Assembly: GCA_934433135.1 (NCBI GenBank)
Contig: CAKRZO010000015.1
Location: 1 to 64,000 of the forward strand
Direction of reading: 5' to 3'
From: an uncultured Acetatifactor sp.
GTDB lineage: Bacteria > Bacillota > Clostridia > Lachnospirales > Lachnospiraceae
DNA length: 64,000 nt
This document shows positions 1 through 7,666 of this stretch, piece after piece (the stretch's first letter is position 1; the number at the start of each line of letters is the position of its first letter). A model generated the notes under the pieces. The model saw only the letters and a list, made by a program, of their open reading frames with translations, did not search any database and was not told the origin of the DNA. The position numbers and the translations under genes are program-made.

Positions 1-81
1 TCTTTTTGCGGATAGCCCTCGGGATTTTGAACATTTTGTAAATTCTCAATTTTTAAGGTGTTAGAACACCCGATTTTTCGG

Positions 82-210
82 CATGAAAAGTGAGGGGATA
101 AAATTTTCAGCGCATAGCCATGTATGGTTTTTCCTTTGGACAAGTGTAGGAATAAAAATTTTGGTTGTACTCTATCCACTTTTTTTCCATGAAAAGTAGA
201 GGGTAAAATT
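82..210. repeat. three imperfect ~20-bp direct repeats, iteron-like
   Basis: Three related copies lie at about 86-107, 141-162 and 192-210, each resembling AAGTgAGGgaTAAAATTTT, spaced 51-55 bp apart. The outer two are also preceded by CATGAAAAG. They sit directly upstream of a gene that resembles the helix-turn-helix replication/conjugation proteins of integrative elements, which is where iterons or repressor sites would be expected. The repetition is seen; the function is inferred. Confidence 0.45.
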
Positions 211-241
211 ACATAACCGTTTGAAAGGAGTTGGTGCAGAT

Positions 242-604
242 ATGATTGCGGCCGTGCAAAAAGAAAATTTCAAGAAGGAAAAAATGACAGAAAAGTTTTC
301 AATCATCTCAAACCGCATAAGTGACTACCGATTAAAGCCCAGAGATTACGCCGTCTACTGCTGCCTTGTTAAACACAGCGATAAAAACGGTGTCCGCTTT
401 CCGTCACGGCGGCTGATCGCCGAGCAAGCGGATAACCGAGTAAAACACCCGACCGAGCCGCACAAAGGCGAAATACGGCGCTGTAAACGGCGTGTGCGCC
501 CCTTTTTCTTTTCTGCCGTGAAAATGAAAGTTCTTCATAAATCAGCCGTTGTTTTTGAGGAAGTACGTCTTATTCCGCAAAAATCCACAGCGGTACGAAA
601 ATAA
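242..604 (+). pseudogene. truncated helix-turn-helix (replication-initiator-like) protein of a mobile element
   Basis: Only the first ~67 residues look like a real protein: KFSIISNRISDYRLKPRDY followed by FPSRRLIAEQA matches the start of winged-HTH proteins carried by Tn916-like and other conjugative elements. The reading then runs into unrelated, Arg/Lys-rich translation (from about 443) and stops at 604, so the recognition part of the HTH is lost by a deletion or rearrangement. The ATG at 242 follows an AAAGGAG at 225-231; an ATG at 284 is a possible alternative. The next ~250 bases up to the following gene hold no gene I recognise. Confidence 0.5.
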
Positions 605-859
605 GCAGGAGAAAGCCGAGGGGTTGCGCTGCTTCCCCTCGGCGGCTCACAGCGGACGGCAACGCCGACCGCCGGGGGCTTTGTGCGATATTTTGAAGCT
701 GCTTATAAAACTACGGTTTAGGGGTTGCTCCAATTTTATCCTCGCTGATTTAGGGGTTGCACTTTTTACAGCGAAAACAGCGGCATAAAAAGAAAAATTC
801 CGGTCCCGTTATGGGCGGAATGTAAAAATACCGAACAGCCTTACGGCGGAAAGGAAGCT

Positions 860-1156
860 ATGGAAAATACAGATAAAAACGATTTCAAAAACATGGTGGA
901 AAAACTCAAACTTCTGCCGGAAAGTAACATAAAAATACAATCGGACGATGAGTTTGATTCTAAAACTTTCAGGTGTCTGCAGCGAAGGACATTTTACAGT
1001 CTTTCAAAAAATAAAATGGTGCAGAGCAAAAAATATCAGATCGGTCGCATGAACTATATTGTCAATTCCTGCTTTGAAATTGAGCTGCAAAACACGGTTG
1101 ACAACGGTATCCGATACCTTCTCGGAATGGAAATGCAGGACGGTAAGGTTTCTTGA
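860..1156 (+). CDS. small element-encoded protein, weakly TnpW-like
   Basis: 98 residues, charged and soluble, with no membrane segment. The C-terminal half (KKYQIGRMNYIVNSCFE, then TVDNGIRYLLGME) has the layout of the small TnpW-type proteins that lie upstream of large serine recombinases in Tn4451-like elements: a short beta-rich stretch around a K-I-G-x-x-x-Y-x-V core, then a helical tail. An AAGGAAG precedes the ATG. The location, ~100 bases upstream of the recombinase, supports element membership. The function is not known and the family assignment is tentative. Confidence 0.5.
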   Translation: MENTDKNDFKNMVEKLKLLPESNIKIQSDDEFDSKTFRCLQRRTFYSLSKNKMVQSKKYQIGRMNYIVNSCFEIELQNTVDNGIRYLLGMEMQDGKVS

Positions 1157-1253
1157 AAAAGCGTCTGGACTTTTCAACCGATTGAGAGTATATTGAGGTT
1201 GCGGAAATTTTCCGCGGCTCTCAATCGGTTTGGCTGAAAACAAGGAGGTAAAC

Positions 1254-2000
1254 ATGATACAGTCAAGCTAAAAAATAACCGCTCTGTACTGCCGACTGTC
1301 CCAAGAGGATATGCGGCAGGGCGACAGCGACAGCATTGTCAACCAAAAAATGATCCTTGAAAAATACGCAAAAGAAAACGGCTTTGAAAACACACAGGTG
1401 TTTGCGGATGACGGTTACAGCGGAGTGAATTTTGAAAGACCCGCCTTTCGCCGTATGCTCGATCTGATTGAGGACGGAAAAATCGGAGTCATCATAACAA
1501 AGGATCTGTCCAGACTCGGAAGAAATTATATTGAAGTGGGTTCATATACCGAAATATACTTTCCGAAAAACAATGTGAGGTATATCGCTGTCAATGATAA
1601 TTTCGATTCAATGTATACGGACGGAAATGAGCTTGCCCCGTTCAAAAATTTATTCAACGAATGGTTTGCGAGGGATACAAGCAAAAAGATCCGTGCCGTA
1701 AAACGAGCAAAGGCGGAAAAAGGTGAACGCATCGGTTCAAGACCGCCTTACGGTTATGTTAAAGACCCGAACAACAAAAATCATATTATTGTGGATGAGG
1801 AAACGGCGCCGGTGGTTCAAAAAATCTTTTCCATGTGCGTTGCGGGACTCGATCCAACGATGATTGCAAACAGGCTGAAAGAATTGCAGATACTGACGCC
1901 AGTAATGTATGAATACCGCAAATCCGGAACAGCGGTTACGGCGCTTGATATTCAGCCTTTATTTGTTGTCAGCAGCCCCCGTTTCGTGGTCTGCGTGTAG
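1254..2000 (+). pseudogene. large serine recombinase (TnpX/TndX-like), nonsense-mutated and 3'-truncated
   Basis: An AAGGAGG at 1242-1248 precedes ATG 1254, but codon 6 is TAA (1269-1271). After that stop the same frame continues as ITALYCRLSQED, which contains the catalytic serine of the resolvase domain, then SIVNQKMILEKYA, DDGYSGVNFERP, ITKDLSRLGRNY and RAVKRAKAEKGE, so the whole catalytic core is present. An internal ATG at 1311 would give a protein lacking the catalytic serine. The reading also ends early, after TPVMYEYRKSGTAVTALD, in unrelated codons (IQPLFVV...), leaving ~249 codons where intact relatives have more than 500. The C-terminal zinc-ribbon and coiled-coil parts are missing. 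The element therefore cannot excise itself with this gene. Confidence 0.85.
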
Positions 2001-2042
2001 TTCCTTGTAAACTGACCTAAATAAAGATTCAAGTAAAAAATC

Positions 2043-2070
2043 GAATTGTATTTTCATTGATATGCAATTC
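2043..2070. promoter_or_regulatory. dyad upstream of the AraC gene
   Basis: GAATTG (2043-2048) and CAATTC (2065-2070) form a spaced inverted repeat just upstream of the start at 2090. It could be an operator for the downstream AraC regulator; that is inference from position only. Confidence 0.3.
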
Positions 2071-2089
2071 CATAAGATGAGGGTATGTA

Positions 2090-2971
2090 ATGAGTGATAT
2101 GACTTTATTGGACAGTAATCCTTTTATCCGGTTTGCACAACAGATTTATCATGTTTCCGTGGGGAACCATGTTATGGTACAGGACTGTCGGATTTTCTAC
2201 GTTCTGTCGGGAAAAGCGGAGCTTTTTATGCCGCAGTTTCATTATACTTTAGTGCCGGGAAGCCTTTTTTACTGCTGTGCGGGAACCTATTATAATCTGG
2301 TATCGGACGGAGTGGAATGTATTTGTCTGAATTTTGACCTGACACAGGAGCATCGTTCCCATACCGCCTTTTACTCCCGCATCAATGTTTCGGATGACGA
2401 CTGGAACCGGGAAGAGTGTACCGGCTACGCCTCTCCTTCGGAGGACGGAGATTTTCTTAATTCCCACCTTTTTCTTCCGGATGCCGCTTTCTGTGCGGAA
2501 CCCTTAAATACCATTCTGGAGGAATTCTCTCTGCAGCTTATCTATTACCGGGAAGCCTGCAGCGGTGTTTTAAAAAACCTGCTTGCCGGCATGCAGCGCA
2601 GGCAGCGACAGTATCACAACGGGCTGCTTACCACGCAGAATGCTTCTACCGCAGTAGGCAAAGTATTGGATTACATCCGGAGGCATTATGACCAGCCCAT
2701 TACCAACCGACAGCTGTCCGAAATCACCAGTTATCATGAGAATCACCTCAACCGCCTGTTTTTAAGCCACACCGGCACTACCATACATAAATATATCCTG
2801 ACCATCCGCTTAAATGAAGCCAAAAAATTGCTGTTAAATACCGACCTGGCTTTGTTTACCATTGCAGCCAGAACCGGATTTAACAGCAGTGCTTACTTTT
2901 CCGTTTATTTTAAACAGGCGGAAGGGATTTCTCCCCTGGAATTCCGTAAGAGGTTTCGGAGTAACCCGTAG
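2090..2971 (+). CDS. AraC family transcriptional regulator
   Basis: 293 residues. The N-terminal ~150 residues form a cupin-like sensing domain (DCRIFYVLSGKAELFMP, then LVPGSLFYCCAGTYYNL). The C-terminal ~100 residues carry the paired HTH of AraC/XylS proteins: VLDYIRRHYDQPITNRQLSE, HENHLNRLFLSHTGTTIHKY, LNEAKKLLLNTDLALFTIAA and FNSSAYFSVYFKQAEGISP. No membrane segment is seen, so it should be a cytoplasmic sugar-responsive activator or repressor. It lies at the border of the mobile-element remnant; the nearest sugar gene is the FGGY kinase remnant on the opposite strand, possibly its former target. ATG 2090 follows GATGAGGG. Confidence 0.85.
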   Translation: MSDMTLLDSNPFIRFAQQIYHVSVGNHVMVQDCRIFYVLSGKAELFMPQFHYTLVPGSLFYCCAGTYYNLVSDGVECICLNFDLTQEHRSHTAFYSRINVSDDDWNREECTGYASPSEDGDFLNSHLFLPDAAFCAEPLNTILEEFSLQLIYYREACSGVLKNLLAGMQRRQRQYHNGLLTTQNASTAVGKVLDYIRRHYDQPITNRQLSEITSYHENHLNRLFLSHTGTTIHKYILTIRLNEAKKLLLNTDLALFTIAARTGFNSSAYFSVYFKQAEGISPLEFRKRFRSNP

Positions 2972-3038
2972 GCATTCTGTTTTCCATGCAGTTTCCTGAA
3001 TACTCTCGCCCGATTTCCGCAAATCACACGATTGGGTA

Positions 3039-3445
3039 TCACCGAAACATCGGAACCAGAGCCTCATACAGATTCACGTAATCCGCAAAGGCGGCATCGT
3101 AGACCGGGGCGTTTTTTCCTCGGGAATGAAAATCTTACCGGCTCCGATTGCTCCGCAGGTCTGATCCAGCGCTCCGGTTACTGCTTTGGTATCTTCCGAA
3201 AGTCCGGTGCTCTTTGCCGCTCCTTTGCAGACATTCCCCAGGTAAGTTCCGCATTCCTTTATTTCGGGAAGCTGCTCTTTGCGGATATCCAGACAGGCAG
3301 GCATTTCTTCCCACTTGCGCTCTTCAATCTTTTTCCCGATAGCAAGAGCATTTCTTACACCCTTTTCGTTCATGCTGTCCTTAAGCCATTTTGATCCCAA
3401 CATTGAAAAGGCCGTGGAGCTGATTTTAAAAAAGATTAAAAACAA
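3039..3445 (-). pseudogene. FGGY-type sugar kinase remnant (xylulokinase-like)
   Basis: Reading leftward from 3445, the residues KWEEMPACLDIRKEQLPEI, ECGTYLGNV and KAVTGALDQTCGAIGAGKI match the middle of FGGY kinases, where a G-A-x-D-Q-x-x-G-A-I-G-x-G loop precedes the C-terminal domain. Directly after this (about 3110-3120) the reading jumps to the extreme C-terminus: after a one-base shift in an A run, APVYDAAFADYVNLYEAL and a stop at 3039-3041. The N-terminal ATP-binding half and most of the FGGY_C domain are missing. It is the scar of a lost sugar kinase gene, not an active one. The family call rests on motifs; the sugar is unknown. Confidence 0.65.
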
Positions 3446-3508
3446 TTAATTTACCGAAACCCAGGAAATCTCTTTTCATAGCCAGCCGGTAAAAAGGAAT
3501 TCCGTAGG

Positions 3509-3542
3509 AAAAGCGCCTGTCAAAGCCTGACAAGGCGCTTTT
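3509..3542. terminator. bidirectional intrinsic terminator
   Basis: AAAAGCGCC (3509-3517) and GGCGCTTTT (3534-3542) are the arms of a long hairpin, extended by TGTCA/TGACA, with T runs on both strands. It ends the minus-strand serine dehydratase transcript. Confidence 0.8.
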
Positions 3543-3562
3543 CGCTTATCTTTATGCCATTT

Positions 3563-5041
3563 TTATAAGGTAAACCGATTGGAATCATCCTGTTTGTAAT
3601 ACCGGGCCAATCCGTTGCGGCTGGTCTCCCGGTAACCGCAGGGAAGATCCTTACCGGTTTGATACATGGTATCAATGATAGTATCTAAGGACACCTTTCT
3701 GGTATAGGTCAGGAAATTGGACAGGGTAAGCGCATTAATCGCCCGCATGGCCGCCACGGCATTGCGCTCAATACAGGGAATCTGCACCAGCCCGTTTACC
3801 GGATCACAAGTCAGCCCCAGATGATGCTCTATGGAAATTTCGGCGGCATACTCAATCTGCTCCACATTCAGTTCAAATAGCTGTGCCAATGCGGCGGATG
3901 CCATGGCGCAGGCGGAACCGATCTCGGCCTGGCAGCCGCATTCGGCGCCGCTGATGCTGGCATTGTGCTTGATCAGATTGCCGATGATCCCCCCGACCGC
4001 AAGGGCATTGCAGATCTGGACATCGGTAAATCCCTGGGTATCCTGCATATATTTCAACACAGCCGGCATAACACCGCAGGAGCCGCAAGTAGGCGCCGTT
4101 ACCACAACTCCGCTGCTGGCATTCTGTTCACTGGTTGCATAGGCGTAGGAGGAAATCAGACGATCCGACTTAATATCCGGTGTCTCTCCGATATAATGCC
4201 CACGGAACAGGAATCTGGCTTTTCTCTCGATTCCCAGACCGCCCGGCAGAACACCTTCCGCCTCCAATCCTTCCTGAATCGTATCCTTCATCTGCTGCCA
4301 GACCTTCTGCAGATAGATAAAAATTTCATCGCCCTCAAATTCTCTGACATAGTCATAAAGGGATATCTTTTTTTCCTTTACATAACTGGCAATTTCATAA
4401 AAAGACGTATGGGGGTAAATCTCTTTTTCCTCATAATCTTCCCCAGCAAAAGCAATCGCACCTCCGCCGAGACTAAAAGCCCGCTGCCTGCAGTCTTTGT
4501 CCGGATACCGGGCAATCAGATCCATGGTATTGGGCCATTCCGTCTGGGTTTTGGTGTCCCAGAGGATCTCTGTCCTGTCTTCTCCCAGAACCTGTCTGAC
4601 AATCCGGTCAGTTCCGTGCCCCTTCCCGGTAGATGCCAGCGAGCCGTACAAGATCACTTGATACCTCTCTGCATCCGGATATCTTTCCCGGAAAATCTCA
4701 CAGATTCTTTCCGGTCCCATGGTGTGGGAACTGGAGGGACCTCTTCCGATACGGTACAGATACCGCAGGGAACGCATTCCGCCCTGTTCTCTTTTTTCCT
4801 GCTTCTCCTCTGTTCCGTGAAAAGCACTCTCTTTTCCTTTTCCCGTCAAAAGATAATCCACGGAAACTCCAAGGAGCTGCGCAAGCCTGGGCAACAGTCT
4901 GATTTCCGGGTAACAGCTCCCGATCTCCCATCTGCTGATTGCTTTGTCACTGATAGAAAGCTGCTCCGCCAGCTGAGCCTGCGTCATATGATGTTCTTTT
5001 CGCAATGCGGAAATTCTTGCTCCCAGCTCCTTTGTCTCCAT
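3563..5041 (-). CDS. HTH-fused single-chain L-serine dehydratase (L-serine ammonia-lyase, Fe-S)
   Basis: 492 residues. Residues ~5-65 form a Cro/XRE helix-turn-helix (ISALRKEHHMTQAQLAEQL, then SISDKAISRWEIG). A short charged linker (~68-88) leads to a complete iron-sulfur L-serine dehydratase: the beta domain from ~92 (IGRGPSSSHTMGP) and the alpha domain from ~240. The cluster cysteines C370, C412 and C423 have the family's 42/11 spacing, and TAPTCGSCG is intact. The reaction is L-serine to pyruvate plus ammonia. Start 5041 has a GGGAG 8 bases upstream. Fusion of a DNA-binding domain to this enzyme suggests a serine-responsive autoregulator. A DUF1015 gene, a family often linked to serine metabolism, lies two genes upstream in the direction of transcription. 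Confidence 0.9.
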   Translation of the reverse strand: METKELGARISALRKEHHMTQAQLAEQLSISDKAISRWEIGSCYPEIRLLPRLAQLLGVSVDYLLTGKGKESAFHGTEEKQEKREQGGMRSLRYLYRIGRGPSSSHTMGPERICEIFRERYPDAERYQVILYGSLASTGKGHGTDRIVRQVLGEDRTEILWDTKTQTEWPNTMDLIARYPDKDCRQRAFSLGGGAIAFAGEDYEEKEIYPHTSFYEIASYVKEKKISLYDYVREFEGDEIFIYLQKVWQQMKDTIQEGLEAEGVLPGGLGIERKARFLFRGHYIGETPDIKSDRLISSYAYATSEQNASSGVVVTAPTCGSCGVMPAVLKYMQDTQGFTDVQICNALAVGGIIGNLIKHNASISGAECGCQAEIGSACAMASAALAQLFELNVEQIEYAAEISIEHHLGLTCDPVNGLVQIPCIERNAVAAMRAINALTLSNFLTYTRKVSLDTIIDTMYQTGKDLPCGYRETSRNGLARYYKQDDSNRFTL

Positions 5042-5081
5042 ACCGTAATCTCCCGTCCTTTGCCCTTCTTTTTCAGATCTG

Positions 5082-5098
5082 TAAGTTATTTTTACTTA
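5082..5098. promoter_or_regulatory. candidate operator upstream of the HTH-serine dehydratase gene
   Basis: TAAGT-N7-ACTTA (5082-5098) is a perfect spaced dyad ~40 bases upstream of the start at 5041, downstream of the likely -10. Its place in the leader and its XRE-site-like size make it a candidate for binding the enzyme's own HTH domain. Inference only. Confidence 0.35.
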
Positions 5099-5115
5099 TG
5101 GATCAACCCTTAGGT

Positions 5116-5124
5116 ATTGTACCA
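5116..5124 (-). promoter_or_regulatory. extended -10 promoter element
   Basis: On the minus strand TGGTACAAT (5124 to 5116) is an extended -10 element (TGn plus TACAAT) ~75 bases upstream of the start at 5041. A TTGGAC lies too far upstream to be an ideal -35. Confidence 0.4.
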
Positions 5125-5236
5125 TTTTTTCTCTGTTCTGTACAGTCCAACAGCACTTTATGGACCGAATTTGTACTTTTCCAAGATAAATCTTTTTCAT
5201 TTTCTCCTCTTTTCCGAGCGGCTTTTGTAAAAGCAA

Positions 5237-6160
5237 TTATTTCAGATTCTTTTTGAAATCTTCTCTATCCCGCACCCCGATCTGTACTGCTGCCTGCATC
5301 ACCGCACCATAAACCGGTGCTACTTTACTGAGAACAAATTGAAAATCAGATATTAAAAATTTTTGTAAAAATTCCTGAATGATGTCAAAGGATTTAAACA
5401 CACTTCCCGATAATACGATCTTACAGACCTCCGTTTCCTGATGCTGCGCTATCGCATTCATAAGATTCGCCGTTTCCTTTGCATTTTTCTCGATGATATA
5501 TCCGGCCACTTCATCCTTCTGCCTGTATGCTTCAAAGACAAGCGGAGCAAACGATGCAATATACGGCTTGCCTTTTTCATAGATCTGCGGTATATGCTTC
5601 CGGATATCTCCGACCTGCTCTTCTATCATTTCACGGATAAGAGTCTTTTTTCTTCTGCCATCCGCATCGCACAGGGCATAGTACAAGGCGTCCCTTCCGT
5701 AATCATAGCCGCTGCCTCCTCTGTCCAACAGATAACCGTACCCGCCGAACAGGGAAATATCGTCCCCTTTTTTGCTTAACCCCACAATACCGGTTCCGGC
5801 AACAACAGCGCCGGCATCCCGCCCTTCGCATTCGTACAGCATCTGATTCATGGCATCTGTATGGTTGCCAATACAGGTACTTTCCGGAAACAGCTGTAAA
5901 AGTCCCCGGTGAATCAGCTCTTTGTGATTGCCGGTAATGCCGCCGGCCATTCCGGCATATACACTGATAATCTCCGCCTCCGGAAAGCTATGATATATTT
6001 CTTCCACACCGCTTTGAAGCACTTTCATGCTTTCCCCGATTCCGATATCCACCGGATTACTCGGTCCTTTCTGAAACCTTTGCCGCACCTTTCCCGAGCT
6101 TTCACAGACTATAAAATCGGTTTTGGTTCCGCCTCCGTCAATGCCTACTAACAATTTCAT
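5237..6160 (-). CDS. BadF/BadG/BcrA/BcrD-type ATPase, probable N-acetylglucosamine kinase
   Basis: 307 residues. The N-terminus LLVGIDGGGTKTDFIVCES is the phosphate-1 motif of the ASKHA fold in the BadF/GlcNAc-kinase family. GPSNPVDIG, YAGMAGG, DAGAVVAGTGIVGL, GGYGYLLDRGGSGYDYG and KIVLSGSVFKS follow in the family order. Members phosphorylate N-acetylglucosamine or related amino sugars with ATP in the cytoplasm. ATG 6160 follows GTGAGGATAAGG. It lies between DUF1015 and the serine dehydratase gene on the same strand. It could supply GlcNAc-6-P for the amino-sugar enzymes elsewhere in the window, but this is not shown. Confidence 0.8.
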   Translation of the reverse strand: MKLLVGIDGGGTKTDFIVCESSGKVRQRFQKGPSNPVDIGIGESMKVLQSGVEEIYHSFPEAEIISVYAGMAGGITGNHKELIHRGLLQLFPESTCIGNHTDAMNQMLYECEGRDAGAVVAGTGIVGLSKKGDDISLFGGYGYLLDRGGSGYDYGRDALYYALCDADGRRKKTLIREMIEEQVGDIRKHIPQIYEKGKPYIASFAPLVFEAYRQKDEVAGYIIEKNAKETANLMNAIAQHQETEVCKIVLSGSVFKSFDIIQEFLQKFLISDFQFVLSKVAPVYGAVMQAAVQIGVRDREDFKKNLK

Positions 6161-6194
6161 TTCCTTATCCTCACAATTTTCGTAAAATCAAAGA

Positions 6195-6218
6195 ATCCAG
6201 CTGCGAAAACAGCTGGAT
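6195..6218. terminator. hairpin between DUF1015 and the BadF kinase
   Basis: ATCCAGCTG (6195-6203) and CAGCTGGAT (6210-6218) form a 9-bp stem with a 6-base loop. On the minus strand it is followed by a weak T-rich run, so it may attenuate read-through into the kinase gene. Confidence 0.45.
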
Positions 6219-6313
6219 CCCGGTATCCTGACGGTTATCCTTTCATCCCATTTGCAGACGCTTCCGCATCGTGTAAAAACGTTGCAAACGGCATAGTCAA
6301 ACGGTTCGTTTCG

Positions 6314-7549
6314 TCAGATGCCGTGCAGAAACAGTCCGCTTCTTAATTTCGGTTCAAACCAGGTGGATTTGGGCGGCATCAGTCTGCCGGCATCAGCTAC
6401 GGCAAATAATTCCCGGATGGATGTCGGATACATGGAAAAAGCGACTTTGCTGTCGGTATGTACTCTTCGCTCCAACTCTTCCAGGCCCCGGATGCCTCCT
6501 ACAAAGTCAATCCGCTGATCCGTTTTCGGATCCGCGATTCCCAGTATCGGAGCCAGCAGATAATCCTGAAGAAGCGATACATCCAATCCTTTTACCGGAT
6601 CGGAACTCAAAATCGACGGCTTTGCCGTAAGCCGGTACCATTCTTGGTCCAGATACATGCCGAAAGTGCCTTTCCGTTCCGGATGATACGGACTTGACGG
6701 CGCTTTTTCCACCGTAAATTTCTCTGCCGCTTTCTCAAGAAATTCCTCTTTTCTCCATCCGTTCAGATCTTTGACCACCCTGTTATAATCCAGAATCTTC
6801 AGCTCATCCTCCGGGAAGAGCACTGCCAGAAAATAGCGAAAGGGTGCATCTTTCGGAGCCTGCGGGTTTTCCTGTATCTTCTTTTGTCCGACTTTTACCG
6901 CAGAAGCGCATCTGTGGTGACCGTCTGCAATATAAATGCTTTGCTGCCCGGCAAAAGCCGTGCGGATTTTTTCGATCTGCTCTTTTGCATTGATCACCCA
7001 CACTTTGTGGCAGATTCCGTCTTCCGACACAAAATCATATACCGGCGGCTTTTCCATAACCGTTCTGGTAATGGAATGGAGTTCTGCAGAAGCAGGATAA
7101 GCCAGAAAAATAGGACCGGTCTGCATATTACAGGTTTCGATATGGCGAATCCGATCCGCCTCTTTATCCGCCCTGGTATTTTCGTGCTTTTTAATCACTT
7201 GGTTCTGATAATCTTCTATGGAAGTGCATGCCACGATTCCGGTCTGACTGCGTCCGTCCATGATCTGCTGATACAGGTAATAACATTCCTGCTCATCCTG
7301 TACAAAATAGCCCTTTGCAATCTCTTCCTGCAAAAGCTCCTTTGCCTTCTCATAGACTTCCGGTGCATAAGTATCCACCGTATCTTCAAACCAGGTTTCC
7401 GCCCGGTCAATCCCCAGAAAAGACATGGGATTTGCTTTTACCACTGCTTTCGCTTCCGCCCGGTTATAAACATCATAGGGCAATGCCGCAATTTTTGCTT
7501 CCAGCCCCTTTGCCGGACGATATGCCTGAAACGGTCTGATATCTGCCAT
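6314..7549 (-). CDS. DUF1015 family protein
   Basis: 411 residues. The whole length matches the DUF1015 layout: ADIRPFQAYRP at the start, ALPYDVYNRAEAKAVVKANP, FLGIDRAE, YLYQQIMDG, GIVACTSIEDY, IKKHENTRADKEADRIRH, YIADGHHRCASA (the most conserved stretch) and FPEDELKILDYNRVV. The exact biochemistry of this family is not firmly known to me; genes are often next to serine biosynthesis genes. Here it is one gene away from an L-serine dehydratase. The start at 7549 is chosen because GAGG lies just upstream; the upstream ATG at 7561 sits inside that ribosome-binding site. Confidence 0.85.
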   Translation of the reverse strand: MADIRPFQAYRPAKGLEAKIAALPYDVYNRAEAKAVVKANPMSFLGIDRAETWFEDTVDTYAPEVYEKAKELLQEEIAKGYFVQDEQECYYLYQQIMDGRSQTGIVACTSIEDYQNQVIKKHENTRADKEADRIRHIETCNMQTGPIFLAYPASAELHSITRTVMEKPPVYDFVSEDGICHKVWVINAKEQIEKIRTAFAGQQSIYIADGHHRCASAVKVGQKKIQENPQAPKDAPFRYFLAVLFPEDELKILDYNRVVKDLNGWRKEEFLEKAAEKFTVEKAPSSPYHPERKGTFGMYLDQEWYRLTAKPSILSSDPVKGLDVSLLQDYLLAPILGIADPKTDQRIDFVGGIRGLEELERRVHTDSKVAFSMYPTSIRELFAVADAGRLMPPKSTWFEPKLRSGLFLHGI

Positions 7550-7582
7550 TTTAATCCTCATTTCCGAGCGATTTTCATAAAA

Positions 7583-7612
7583 GCAATTTGTTTTCGCTCA
7601 GAAACAAACTGC
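7583..7612 (-). repeat. leader hairpin, copy 1 of a dispersed repeat
   Basis: GCAATTTGTT (7583-7592) and AACAAACTGC (7603-7612) pair in a 10-bp stem (one G-U) with loop TTCGCTCAGA, 33-62 bases upstream of the DUF1015 start. The same hairpin with nearly the same loop recurs at 17675-17704. Confidence 0.6.
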
Positions 7613-7616
7613 AGTG

Positions 7617-7641
7617 TGAAAAATCGCATCTAAGATGCGAT
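7617..7641 (-). terminator. terminator of the lipoprotein gene
   Basis: On the minus strand ATCGCATC-TTA-GATGCGAT is a perfect 8-bp hairpin (7641 to 7623) followed by a run of five T. It lies 26 bases past the stop of the lipoprotein gene. Confidence 0.75.
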
Positions 7642-7666
7642 GCATTAAAATACAATGCATTATTTT

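Noticed and set aside
3965..5113. Long plus-strand reading frame opposite the serine dehydratase gene
   Set aside because: Antisense shadow: no motifs, and the minus-strand gene has all catalytic cysteines and a good start.
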